Shown here one piece after another: positions 11,226 through 21,600 of a stretch of 64,000 bases of DNA. The notes beneath the pieces are model-generated. The model saw only the letters and a list, made by a program, of their open reading frames with translations, ran no database searches and had not been told where the DNA came from. The DNA is taken from contig JAQFVV010012405.1 in NCBI GenBank assembly GCA_028023455.1, positions 7,279,334 through 7,343,333 of the forward strand. The letters are read 5' to 3'. The translations under genes were made by a program, and so were the position numbers. Origin of the DNA: Epiperipatus broadwayi. Its lineage: Eukaryota; Onychophora; Udeonychophora; Euonychophora; Peripatidae. Positions within the stretch are counted from its first letter, which is position 1, and every line of letters starts with the position of its first letter.

Positions 11226-11825
11226 GTGAGAATTAAACAATGCTGTGATGAAATAGAAAGAGAGTAATAAAAAAAGATTGATATCTTTATGCCTTATGAA
11301 CTATATGTAATAAAAGAAACTTAATGAAAAAATAAATAAAACACAGTTTAAAAAAAAGATACAAATGAAATACCATTTTAAATATTTGTAGAGAAGGAAA
11401 ATGAGATTAGAGATGTAGAAGTTTAATCATCATATAATAATACTGAAATAATAAGCCCTTTCAAAGTCACAAGACTTTCTAGCTCATGAATAATTGGTTG
11501 GAGTTGTCATAGAAAGATAACAGATATAATTATGAATATTTGGATAATTAGAATCATGAATACAATTAAAATAAATAATTAGAAGATGAACTGATGCTGA
11601 AATAGAAGCCCGGATTGTCTTTTTACTGGTCTAACAAAGGCATTCATTCACAAGGTGGAAACTCAATGCAGAAGACTACGTTGAGGTGAAAAAGCCCCAG
11701 TCATAAGTCTCAGCCTTCTCCAAAAACCAAAGGCTCATAATGGGCTTGGACTACATTCAATATTCACATTCCTATTTCAAAGGACATATAATATACTAGT
11801 AAAATTATTTATCCAAAACCCATGT
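11226..11825. other. Unannotated, probably upstream part of the LINE below
   Basis: From about 11600 the base composition becomes less AT-rich and resembles eroded coding sequence leading into the LINE ORF at 11826. I could not identify a domain. The earlier part holds nothing recognised. Confidence 0.35.
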
Positions 11826-12518
11826 ATGGAAAGCCCCTTGCCATTGGTGAAGGTAGAACCAATGGATTGTCCTCCGCCCAAACAAACAAGCATTTGGTTG
11901 CAACAACAAGTGTCAATGATTGTAGGGAAAGCTAAGACATCAGCGACTATGTTTGGCTTCAAGCTTAACTATTGGGAAGCATTTAGTATGACACAAAACA
12001 ATGAGTCCACAGTGGAGAGTCTTCTCTCAATCAGCATTCCCAGGTTTGCTAGGTTAGTAAAAAGGATAAGACTCGAACCTAAGCTGGTGGATTTCCTGAT
12101 AAAATTCAACCTCAGAGCCTTCCCAACATGCACCTTTCTGTGTTACAGGCGGGGATATAGAATAGATCCAATTTGCCCGATGTGTAATAAAAACGAAGAG
12201 ACAATGAGCCATATCCTAGATCAATGTGAAACATGGAATAATCTACGACATTTTGCCCTTAAAAGATTCAGGGAAGCAGACATTACAGGTACAAATATCG
12301 CAAAGGTGGTAAAGGGTGACCTTTATGGTAAAATTAGACTGGCCACCTTTATAAATTTTGCTATATAGATAGTGTGAAATAAGAGAGTATTTGACAATGG
12401 ATTGAATAATAGTCCAGAAGAGCTTTTCCTCAAGTTACTTGGTGAGGCCAAAGAATACGATTGGAAGGTGTGCCAGCACTGGTTAGCCAGTCAGACATGG
12501 GACCAACTGGAGATCTGA
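11826..12518 (+). pseudogene. LINE ORF C-terminus with CCHC zinc knuckle
   Basis: An open frame (180 codons) runs to a TAG at 12366. A TGA follows at 12375, then the same frame stays open to the natural-looking TGA at 12516, so two in-frame stops interrupt a 230-codon region. Around residues 137-154, C-x2-C-x8-H-x4-C (CPMC, then HILDQC) is the zinc knuckle found after the reverse transcriptase in several non-LTR retrotransposons. The preceding LIKFNLRAFPT segment is also typical of that position. I infer a 5'-truncated LINE; the clade is uncertain (R2-like is possible). The family differs from the RTE-like copies in this window. Confidence 0.75.
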
Positions 12519-13209
12519 AGATCAAAACACTTAGGTACTTATCGTACTGTCATGGCAAAACTAACTAACTGGACATAATGGCTCCTATGCAGAGTCTAAA
12601 AGTTGTCACATTAATATAATCCAGTCCTTTCTATTAAATTGTTATTTTTGTTAAAACTCTGAATTTGGTGGTCAACTAATTGACCCAAATAATTCCTAAG
12701 TAGCTTATTTTTATGTAATTTGTTTTATTTTTTACCATTAGTTTTCTTATTTATTGTTTTCATGTAGAGTCACTGTACATTGTAAGCATGTAACCTACAA
12801 TAAGAAGGAGGTTAAATGATATCCATATGTATCTTCTTAAGGTGTGAATAAAGTTGTTATTTGAAACTAATAAAATGACAGACGAATAGACCATTAATGG
12901 AAGTACAAATGTTTTACATAGGTTACAAAGTTATAGTAGTTAAATCATCGTTAACAGACTGCTGTAGACTTGCAAGTGGGGGAAAAAAAAGATTTCATCA
13001 TTGTTTTCTCACATCAAGTATATATATATTTTTGCAAAGTTAAAAAAATATTACTTTTGGCTGAAAGCAGTTCAAGAAAATATAGATATTGAACTTAGAA
13101 AATCACATGCATTAAGAATTTTAATAAGAACTAAATATTTCAATAATTATTGGTTTATGAAAAGATAATTATTATTTTTATTTATGCAAAATAAACCATT
13201 GAAAATCAA
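12519..13209 (+). other. LINE 3' untranslated tail and flanking DNA
   Basis: The sequence after the ORF up to about 12870 looks like the LINE 3' UTR, ending in GTGTGAATAAAGTTGTTATT. Beyond it nothing is recognised before the family-B repeat at 13210. Confidence 0.45.
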
Positions 13210-13539
13210 ATTAATAATTTTTATTAGTCACTCATTAGACTAGGGATTATCTGATGATGAAGGTAGGGAGTGTTTTCCATCAACTTTTAATACTTTGTGA
13301 AGAGAGATAAACATAGGATCAAAGACGTGAAAACGATCTGTGATCGCCACGATGCATATTTCATGCTGAACAAGTACTCATCAGTTGGTCCAGACCATAA
13401 CCTCTTCCATATATCTTTATCGCTGTTCACCATATATATATATATGACAAATCTGTTCAGTATATATATATGGCAAATTATTACAATTGGTAAGTGTCAA
13501 ACGGGAAACCCTCACATCTTTAACACAAATCACTTATTG
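13210..13539 (-). repeat. Family-B unit, reverse arm of a palindrome
   Basis: Reverse-strand copy of the family-B unit running from the TTATTAGTCACTCATTAGAC block through a TTTTAATACTTTGTG block and the hammerhead-like motif (13335-13398) to ACCCTCACATCTTTAACAC. It meets the forward copies at 13632 across a triplet microsatellite, making a large imperfect palindrome. Confidence 0.8.
13335..13398 (-). ncRNA. Hammerhead-like motif with intact CUGAUGA and GAAA
   Basis: Reverse strand: CCAA, CUGAUGA, stem II GUACUU / CAGCAU with loop GUU (two mismatches), GAAA, UAUGCAU, C at the cleavage position, GUGG, then GAUCAC. Both conserved core boxes are intact and AUC is a permitted cleavage triplet. 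The first stem I pair is lost (G opposite A) and stem II is weakened, so activity of this copy is doubtful. Confidence 0.5.
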
Positions 13540-13593
13540 AATAATAATAATTATAACAACAACAATAATAATAACAATAACAACAACAACAAC

Positions 13594-13629
<36 letters not shown>

Positions 13630-13631
13630 TT
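13540..13631. repeat. AAT/AAC triplet microsatellite
   Basis: About 90 bp of AAT and AAC triplets, ending in ATT triplets, lies exactly where the reverse and forward family-B copies meet. The run of asparagine codons in one frame is a by-product of the repeat, not a protein. Confidence 0.9.
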
Positions 13632-13734
13632 TAATAAGTGATTTATCTTAATGTTGTGAGGGCTGCACATTTGATGCAACAATTAAAATGTAGTAATTTG
13701 CTATCTATATATATATACTAAATAGTGATAAAGA

Positions 13735-13800
13735 TATGTGGTCTGGACCAACTGATGAGTTCTGGTTCAGTACAAAATGTGCATTTTGGGGATCACTGAT
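13735..13800 (+). ncRNA. Hammerhead-like motif, G12 lost
   Basis: GGACCAA, CUGAUGA, GUUCUG, loop GUU, CAGUAC, AAAA in place of GAAA, UGUGCAU, U at the cleavage position, UUGG, GGAUCAC. The CCAA/UUGG helix is intact and stem II has one mismatch. G12-to-A should inactivate it. Confidence 0.5.
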
Positions 13801-14056
13801 CTCTTTCATATGTCTTATATCATATGTTTATGATTATATTCTCTATCTTGAATGAGAGTGCTGTAATGGAGATTATACTACAGAAATATTATTCATTATT
13901 GGATAATCTCTAGTCTGAGTGAGTAATAAATAATTTTAATATACTTTCAATAAGTGATTGGTGTTAAAGTTGTGAACTGTGCACATTTAACACCAATTAA
14001 AGTGTAGTAATTTGCTACCTATATATACTGATCAGTGATAAAGATATATGTAAGAG

Positions 14057-14122
14057 ATTGTGGTTTGGGCCAACTGATGAGTGCTGATTAAGCACAAAAT
14101 GTGCATCTTGGAGATCATAGAT
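14057..14122 (+). ncRNA. Hammerhead-like motif, G12 lost
   Basis: GGGCCAA, CUGAUGA, GUGCUG, loop AUU, AAGCAC, AAAA in place of GAAA, UGUGCAU, C at the cleavage position, UUGG, AGAUCAU. All helices can form; the innermost stem II pair is lost. Apart from G12 this copy fits the type I hammerhead consensus. Confidence 0.55.
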
Positions 14123-14243
14123 CTTTTTCACATGTCTTTGATCATATTTTTATAATTACGTCCCTCCTAACATGTTAAAAATGGATAGAAAATATTCCTA
14201 CCTTGCATGAGAGTGGTGTAAACAAATTTACATTATAGAAATA

Positions 14244-14644
14244 TTATTCATCTGTGAAATCCATGTTTTAAATTTTCTTAAATTAATCAAATAATTAAGT
14301 TTCAGTAAGAATGACGTTTAGTAAATTCTAAGCAATTTCATCGACATCATTCAGTCAACAAACATCGTAAATAGTAATTTAAAGTGAGATTCTACTCACG
14401 CTCTCCTCAACAGTTCTTCAGATTTGCTAATATAAAAGAATTTGAGTTGTAGGAATAAGAGGATCCTTTTTATTCCTGCATAAATACTATATCTTGGATT
14501 GAAGAGGAAAGTATTCATTTATTTAACACTCTCATAAGGCGCATGCTCAATTAGCTTGAAAGGCTGATATTTGAATGTAATTAAATTAAGCAAGTAAAAT
14601 AATTATAGTTTAAACATTAAAAATAGTCGAATTATTTTTCCAAC
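14244..14644. other. Unannotated spacer
   Basis: Sequence between the family-B copy and the next LINE. No gene or shared repeat was recognised. Confidence 0.4.
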
Positions 14645-17428
14645 AAACATTGGAAGTACAAATGGAATGGATTCATTGTAAATAAAAAATGGAAGAACAA
14701 CATTGTGGGAATTGATGGTGTATTAAACCTAGTGGCAAGATTAGTTATTCAACTTAATAGTAGATGCCAAATGCATGTTTTTCAGATTTATGCACCAGCA
14801 AGATCTCATTGTAATGAAGAAGGAGAGGATTTTTATATGGATGTATAAAAGGCTTTTGATCAGACCAAACATTTTAAAATTGTCATGGGAAACTTTATTG
14901 CTAGAATTGGTAAACAAATGAAAGATGAAAGTGCTTCAGATAAATTTGGTTATAGTGATAGAAAGATAAAAAGTATATACTTGTGGAGTTGGCAGAAAAA
15001 GGAAAACTTTATAAATTCTTTCTTTGAAAAAAATATTAAATGGAAATGGAGGAAATGAACGTGGAATCATCCAAATGAAGATACAGCAGAATGGGATTAT
15101 ATTTTGATTAAAAGAAAATATGCACTTCAAAATTGTAATGTTTTTAATAAATTCAACATAGAAAGTGATTGTCAATTTTTTGTTAATGCAAAACCAGAGA
15201 GCCAAAAAATTATTAAGAAAAACAATATTTATAGTTGAAATTTCTAATATTCAAAAACATTCCACTGAATTATATTTGAACAAAATCAATAGGAAGGTAA
15301 ATGGTACACTTTTAAAACTACAACAAAAATAGCTGGTACAAAACAGCAGCAATTGACAAGTAAAATTTTTATTGAGATGAGAATTTATGAAGAAAAGAGG
15401 GAATATGAAATATATAAAATGATGCATTAAGAAAAATTTAATATCTTGAATTTCATAAAATGGTATAAAAAGAGTTAATAATGCTGTAAGAAAATATAAT
15501 TGTGAACAAGCAAAGCAATCTATAGAAGAGAACAAAAGTTTCAAGAATGTAAAACAATATCTTGGTATTGTAGAAAACTTCTGCAATAATTAAAGATAGA
15601 ACTATTACTAAAAAGAGATGACATCATAAAATGTGTAGAAAAGTTTTATCCAGAATTATATAGAATTAGATTACGTAATGATACAAGTAATATTTACTAA
15701 GGCATTAAATCTTTAAAATGTGCACTTGAAAATGTAAAGGCAGTTCTTAACCACAAGTTTACAGTATGGAAAAAAAGAGGTTAAGACTTGTAGAGGCCCC
15801 TATCTTCACATTTTCAAGCACACATTTTCGAGGTTTAATGCCTTAGTAAATATTACTTACATAATCAATGTGCGTTAAATAAATTTATAATTATAATCAT
15901 ACAAGGGAAAGTACCTTTTACAATTATTATATCTTCTGAATTTTCCACAATTTTAAATGAAGGAATGAGATATTCAATTAAATTTATGAAAAATGGGAAA
16001 GCTCCAGCTAATGATAGAATAATAATTGATGTCTTAAAAAAAGCAGACGAAGAAATAAAAAAATGTTTGGTAAAATTATACGCCAAATGTCTAAATGATA
16101 AAAAGTACCAGATGATTGGAAGAATGCAGTATTAATATTAATATTTAAATTGAAAACTGCAGAGCTTTTAATCATTTATCAGTTTTATATAAATTTTTTA
16201 CAAAGATAATTACAACTCATCTACAACAAACTTTGAATTTCATCAAGAAATAATAATCTAGATTTAAAAATGGGTTTAGTATAGAATATCACATCCAAGT
16301 ATTGAGAGAAGTTATGGAAAGGACTAATGAATATGTGTTGCTATTGTGCCTTGGATTTGTAGATTATGAAAAGGCATTTGATTCTACAAGCATTTTCTTC
16401 AGTGATTAAAGCATTGGATCATCAAGGTATAGACCAGGATATTGTCATATTCTGAAGAATATTTATAAAAATGCAACAGCAACAATTAGATTACATAATG
16501 ATACTAGGAAGATTAACATTGAGAAGAATGTATTAAAAGGGTGACTCCATATCTTCAAAACTTTTTACAGCAGTTTTGTAAAAAAAATATGTTATGATTA
16601 AAATAGGAAACTTAGGGAATAAAATAAATGAAGATTATTTTAGTCATTTAGATTTTTCAGATGATGTAATTGGTTTTTGCAAAAAATGCTTCAGAGTTTC
16701 AGGAAATATTGCAAGAATTATCAGATGAAAGTAGAACTAAAGGTAAATGTTAGAAAGACTAAAGTAATATTCAGTTGATTTTTAAAAAATTGAGAATAAA
16801 GATTGATTATGATGGGTTAGAAGAAGTTAAAAACTACCAATATCTTAGTCAGATTATTACTACAGATGGAAACATAATGGATGAAATTAATCATAAAATT
16901 AAACTTGGCTGGAGTGCTTTTGGTAGAAGTAGCTTAATATTAAGGGGAAATGCCTATATGTTTGAAAAGAAACATTTTTAATAAATGTGTTTTACCAGTT
17001 CTTACTTATGGATCTGAAACTTGGACACTTAACAGAAGAGCAATAAAGGGACTGCAGATCACACAATGAAGTATGAAAGGGTGCATGTTAGGCATAGCAA
17101 AAGAAAATCAAAAATTAAATACATGGGTGAGAAAACAAACAGGTATTACTAATTTCATTGAAAAGACTAAGAGACTAAAGTGGAATTTGGCTGGACATAT
17201 TTCTTTAAGAGATGATAATAGATGGACAGTTGAAATCTTAAACTGGATTTTCAAGAGATTGTAGAAGACTTAAAAAGAAACTATCTGTGAGATGGATGGA
17301 TGAAATAAGGGAAGTGTGGTATGTTGATATGGAGAAATAAAGCTAGAGATAGGAGATGAATTGAACTTGGAGAGACTCTCATCCTGCAGTTGATCAATGA
17401 TGGTTGAAAATGATGATGATGATGATCC
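14645..17428 (+). mobile_element. RTE-like LINE, 5'-truncated and decayed
   Basis: Collinear with 29213-31826 of the best copy. It starts inside the APE-type endonuclease (GGATTCATTGTAAATAAA region), passes a VMGNFIARIG version of the VMGDFNARIG motif, and continues through the reverse transcriptase to a GAT-triplet tail at 17406-17428. Recognisable late pieces are YDGLEEVKNYQYLSQIITTD with SAFGRSSLILRGN at 16775-16981 and an IRKQTGITNFIEK-like stretch at 17073-17264. Frameshifts and stops occur throughout. It is an inactive relic, more eroded than the 28.6-31.8 kb copy. Confidence 0.85.
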
Positions 17429-17454
17429 TTCAACTCCTCCACACCTTCTTAAAA

Positions 17455-17670
17455 CATATGAATCCTGAAAAATATCAAATGACTTTCAAGATGCACTTCA
17501 TGCTAAATCATCAATCTTACTTGGGCCAGATCACTATCTGATATATTAATATTTGATTATTACATTTTGATTTACAAGTGTTAAACTTACTTCATTCACA
17601 ACTTTGACACAATCCACTCTAGACAAATACAATACTGATTATCAATAATCATTTATTAAACTAGAGATTA
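17455..17670 (-). repeat. Family-B repeat, strongly decayed
   Basis: Reverse-strand match including TTCAAGATGCACTTCATGCT (the hammerhead-like region at about 17484-17536, core lost), ACAACTTTGACAC and AACTAGAGATTATC. It lies directly after the LINE tail. Confidence 0.55.
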
Positions 17671-18037
17671 TCTCTAACCCACATATAAACTTTAAACTTT
17701 AGTTAAAGATTAAAATATCTGTTTTTTTAATTAAACACACATGAAATAATTCAACTTTTTTGTCTTTTCCCATATGTACTTAAAAACCACACATTTTTGA
17801 AATATATGAATAATGACATCTTAAAAGACAAATGATTCTCCAAATGCTTTTCAGATTAAAGTGAACTATAAAGTTTATATCTGGGTTAAGGATAAACTCT
17901 AGTTTAATAAGAATCATTTGAAATCAGACAATTATATAAATAAAACTAATAACGTTAGTTATTTTTGTAATTCAAACAATGACAAGACGCTTAAAAAAAA
18001 AGATCAAACTTTTGAAGTTATAAATTGTTTCTGGGCA
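17671..18037. other. Unannotated spacer
   Basis: AT-rich, with no recognised features. Confidence 0.4.
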
Positions 18038-18585
18038 TTAAAAAAATTTCATTTAAGAATGTTCTGTAAAATTTTAAAAATGCAATAAATAATCATAAAG
18101 CTAGACAATATGTCCTTCAATTTGCTAGATGTGATACCATAGACACACTTTTGTTGGGTTGGATGAGTAAAATGAATGAACAATGTAATATGTCCTAAAA
18201 GAGTGTTTTAGGATGAAACTTGAGCATGGCTTTATAAAAGAGATTGACATTATAAGGATTATCTTGAAGACATTCTGGAGAAATGAAATATTGATTGTTT
18301 TCCTTGGAAAAACATGGCAAAGAATAGAATACATTGGAGAGATACAATAAGACATAATGTTGAAGTATTTTAGACAGAAAATTTTTCTGCAAAAGAAATT
18401 AAATGTCAATATCATGACATATCAAGAAAATAGAAAAGTGAACCAGCAATTTCTATATATGGGCATATTTGTGTTTTACTGATTGGTTTAAGTAGTCATT
18501 ACAAAATTTATTTCTAGAATAGCTCTCTCTCTCTCTCATTTATGAGTGGCTGTTCATTATTATTATTATTATTATTATTATCCAT
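18038..18585 (+). mobile_element. LINE 3' fragment (same family as 37850-39450)
   Basis: Scattered frames give KKFHLRMFCKIL, HYKDYLEDILEK, then CFPWKNMAKNRIHWRDTIRH and NVEVF. This is the characteristic C-terminal end of a widespread LINE class, in which R-Y-K-D is followed by a tryptophan-rich line. The copy at 39150-39300 reads HYKDYLKNILKK, WEDMAEGRIYWRAAIIHGVEVF. The 3' UTR continues to about 18530, with a CT run and an ATT microsatellite (18555-18581). It is 5'-truncated and non-coding. Confidence 0.75.
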
Positions 18586-19393
18586 CCATTAATCTGGATT
18601 ACAGTAGATAATTCTGGAATGGGCAGAAGAGAATTGTATTTGAAATTTTATCATCTAGAAGATTTATAGGCAAACATATTTCGGTGATTTTAAAATCATT
18701 TGCTCATTGCTGCTGTGTGGTTTATTCTCCATAAAATAATCAAACTTTTATTTTTATCTTACCCATAATCCTTCTAGAATTTTATTTTTCTTATCCCACA
18801 CAGCATTTGAATACCAATATAAATTTATAACTATTTTTTACACTCCTCTTTTAATGATTTTTATTTCCATTTTTTTTGTTGTTGTTGTTTTCTATTTTGT
18901 CATTATTATCATTATCTTGATTACCAATTAACATAGATACCTGAATATCACAGCTTTTTAATGTTTCATTACCAACACTACCATTCATTGCTAAAATGTT
19001 ACTAACCTTTCTCTTTTGTTCTTGGACATAGAATAATTCTTAATTTTTCTATTTATTTTTAATCTTCAGGAATTTTTTTAAATATGCTTTTATTTAACTT
19101 ATTCTGATTGTTTATGTATAAATCTTGGAATTCAATTTGCACTTACTTTATGGTTTATAATCTAGTAGAAATTTTGGATATTTATGATTTCTGATGACAA
19201 ACAGTGATGTCACGATATGGACCATAGTTTGCTACAAGCATTTCTCTAATATATTATACATCAAGTATAATAGCTCATATTTTGTTAATAAGCTGTGATT
19301 ACAATAGAATATATACTCTTTATTGAACTGCAAATGTACAGTACTTTTCAACACACACATTTATAAGACAGATGCTCATATATATATATATTG
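18586..19393. other. Unannotated AT-rich stretch
   Basis: No recognised coding sequence or shared repeats. Confidence 0.4.
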
Positions 19394-19490
19394 TAATGGG
19401 ATTTGAACCCTATCAAAAGACTACTGATTAGTATACTGAAAAGCTTTACCAATTTCTAAGCCTATTGCTGGCAATGTTACCCAAGCAGTT
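19394..19490 (-). mobile_element. tRNA-like SINE head
   Basis: The reverse strand contains TTAGAAATTGGTAAAGC (A-box-like) and GGGTTCAAATCCC (good B-box) at tRNA spacing, then ATTACA and an AT microsatellite. It is probably a SINE rather than a functional tRNA because the anticodon region does not fold cleanly. Confidence 0.5.
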
Positions 19491-19532
19491 GTAATATTTT
19501 CTGCTCATTATCCTTCATTCATATATATATAT

Positions 19533-20187
19533 GCAAAACCATAAAACAATACAGTACTAGATTAAATTCAAAATTTTACCAAAATCCTTACACAACCATG
19601 GTTTCATCTACCACAAATACACCTTCTCAAGTGAAAATCAACCTAAAGGAAAACATATATATATACAAACCAACAAACCTTCCCATAATTCATTTCAAAC
19701 TCCACCTTCCCTTAATATCAAAAGAAGTCTTTCATAAGATTGATAGCCTCAGAATCAAGGAGTTTTATCATCAAAGTCTCCTTTATTCTTCTTTTTAACT
19801 CATTCTTTTCATAAAAAATAACCGAAGCATTGTTAAACAATATTCTATGACCTGTATTCAATTCATGAATATATAAAGTTGAGTTAAGATACCTATGTTT
19901 AACTCTACTTATATGAACCTTAACCCTTTCATTAAGGCTAAATTTACTCTGGCCTACATAAAATTTACCACAACTACATGGAATTTTATAAACAATACCA
20001 GGAATAGACCTACTATCAATAGACTGCTTAAAACCATTAAGTAATGAATTCAAATCAGAATCTTTCCTCCATGCAACCTTCATTTCACTTGAGAAGGTCT
20101 ATTTGTAGTAGATGAAACCATGGTTGTGTAAGGATTTTGGTAAAATTTGGAATTTAATCTAGTACTGTATTGTTTTATGGTTTTGCA
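19533..20187 (-). mobile_element. Penelope-like element fragment with inverted flanking repeats
   Basis: Inverted arms of about 105 bp (19533-19637 and 20083-20187) differ at only a few positions and enclose the GIY-YIG ORF at 19718-20083. Shared arm blocks include CCTTACACAACCATGGTTTC and GCAAAACCATAAAACAATAC. Severe 5' truncation together with terminal (pLTR) repeats that can be inverted is usual for Penelope-like elements. The reverse transcriptase is absent. A family-A repeat starts about 60 bp to the right. Confidence 0.85.
19718..20083 (-). CDS. Penelope-like GIY-YIG endonuclease C-terminus
   Basis: A 121-residue open frame. Residues 29-31 plus Y32 (GIVYKIPC) and residues 42-44 (YVG in GKFYVGQSK) form the two halves of the GIY-YIG nuclease signature. 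R53 (NERVKVH) is in the place of the usual catalytic arginine, and a Cys-x-Cys (CSC) lies between the halves. The leader WRKDSDLNSLLNGFK is typical of the stretch joining the reverse transcriptase to the endonuclease in Penelope-like elements. The intact protein nicks DNA to start target-primed reverse transcription. Only the C-terminal domain is left: the reverse transcriptase is missing and the start codon lies at the edge of the inverted repeat, so I expect no function. The frame itself has no internal stop, suggesting fairly recent insertion. Confidence 0.85.
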   Translation of the reverse strand: MKVAWRKDSDLNSLLNGFKQSIDSRSIPGIVYKIPCSCGKFYVGQSKFSLNERVKVHISRVKHRYLNSTLYIHELNTGHRILFNNASVIFYEKNELKRRIKETLMIKLLDSEAINLMKDFF

Positions 20188-20245
20188 TTTTTATTTTTGC
20201 TAGTATAGTGTTAGACAGTCTTGGTTGTTATATATATATATATAT

Positions 20246-20740
20246 AATTGTAGAGGACTTGAATCCAGACTTTCAAGCACCCTTCAACTATCCATTCTAT
20301 CTCATATTACTGATACACATGCCCACACACATATGAAAAAGATAAATAATGCTCAATATGTATATTTTATGATGAACCAGAACTCATCAGTTCATCCATA
20401 TCATTTCCCACACATGTATAATCAGAGCTCAATTTATATTAAGATAACAGGTCTTCAAACTTTAATAATCATGCTTCAATCTACTCCAACCTCCACCTCT
20501 TCAGCCATCCATACTATTGAAAATCTGATGATGAAAATATCTTAATATAGACTAAGCACTGATTATGTATATGTGTGGGAGATGATGATCTGGACCAACT
20601 GATGAGTGCTGGTTCATATTGGAGTTCATTTATCTTTTTCACATTTGAGTAGTCATATGTATTGGTTGTGTAAGATAGATTAAATGGTTAAAGGGAGCTT
20701 GAATGTCTGGGTTTAAATCCCCTATAATTATATCTAAACT
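20246..20740. repeat. Family-A palindromic repeat, complete
   Basis: Both arms are present. The left outer end is AGAGGACTTGAATCCAGAC; the right outer end is GTCTGGGTTTAAATCCCC. The left arm carries a reverse hammerhead-like motif (20341-20404, core CUGAUGA intact, GAAA changed to AAAA). The right arm has a forward copy (20581-20633) with the 3' strand of stem II and all of stem III deleted. The centre has the GAAAATCTGATGATG and AGACTAAGCACTGATT blocks shared with other copies. Confidence 0.8.
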
Positions 20741-21259
20741 CCAGGGATTTAAAGTATACGTGTATTTATATATACCTCTACAATAAGTACCTGCCTCTAA
20801 CTACATATAAAGTAAATATGGTTTAAAAGACCCGAGTTCTATGGGCATTTTTCATTTGTTTTGGGCTGATATAATTAACCAAGACCCATTACAGCATCAC
20901 CTCATTATTTCTTTGAGGAATGACCAGAAATCCAGATGAATTTTCTATCATTCTGTGGTAATCCTATAAACAACAAGCTATATCTTGGGACACAAGAAAC
21001 TCAATTGTGATATTGAGCAAATTAATTACTTATTAAATTGGAGAAGTGCAAGAATGAGAATTAAAACAAAGTCAAATGTCTCAAACTCAGCAATACTTTA
21101 CTCCATGCAGTGACAATAATATAAGTGGGTCAATACCCCCCCCTCAAATAATGAAATCTATGAAAATGTAAATAAAGATCATCATTAAGGCATTTAACAT
21201 GATATAATTAACTACAATGTAATAGTTTAAAAAACAACTTTCATTACATAATTGTGTTC
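20741..21259. other. Unannotated spacer
   Basis: No recognised gene or repeat. A short C-run lies near 21136. Confidence 0.4.
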
Positions 21260-21600
21260 AACATGGGTAAGATGAGAAGGTTGGCACTAAGGTGAGCTTT
21301 GAGAATTCCAACTACAGATTTTTAATGAAATGGAAGGCTGAAGAATCGTGGGGTGGAGTGGTTTGAGTTCTGTCCATTAAAGTATGAAGATTGGCTATCT
21401 TAATATAAGCTGAGCTTTGATTGTATATATGTGTGGAGATGATAATCTGGATCAACTGACGAGTGTTGGTTTAGCATAAAATCTGTATATTGGTGATTAT
21501 TTATTTTTTTGACATGTGTGTGACCAAATGTATCAACAGTATGAGATAGCATGGATGGTTGAGGGTCATGTGACAGTCTAAGTTCAAACCCTATATATTT
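21260..21600 (+). repeat. Family-A repeat, right half only
   Basis: Runs from a GAGCTTTGAGAATTCCAA block through GGCTGAAGAATCGTGG and the hammerhead-like motif (21438-21503, core CUGACGA, GAAA changed to AAAA, AUAAUC/GAUUAU outer helix kept) to AGTTCAAACCC. Confidence 0.7.

Larger units (their letters stand above)
13632..14243 (+). repeat. Family-B tandem pair (two forward units)
   Basis: Head-to-tail units begin near 13632 and 13956 with AATAAGTGATT, followed by TTGTGAGGGCTGCACATTTG, GTAGTAATTTGCTA, GATAAAGATAT, the hammerhead-like motif, a CATGTCTT block and the GAATGAGAGTG.TGTAA block. Predicted cleavage bases (13785 and 14107) are 322 nt apart. The last unit ends near TATTATTCAT at 14243. 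Confidence 0.8.

Noticed and set aside
13297-13641. 114-codon forward frame rich in asparagine
   Set aside because: It crosses a family-B repeat and the AAT/AAC microsatellite. The Asn run is the microsatellite in translation.
18125-18415. Reverse frames of 65-96 codons
   Set aside because: Antisense to the LINE 3' fragment, whose forward strand gives HYKDYLEDILEK and related motifs.
20581-20680. Alternative hammerhead fold with cleavage at GUA before UUGGU far downstream
   Set aside because: It fits only this copy and needs a very long stem III loop. The compact fold with UUGG right after the short stem III fits most copies.
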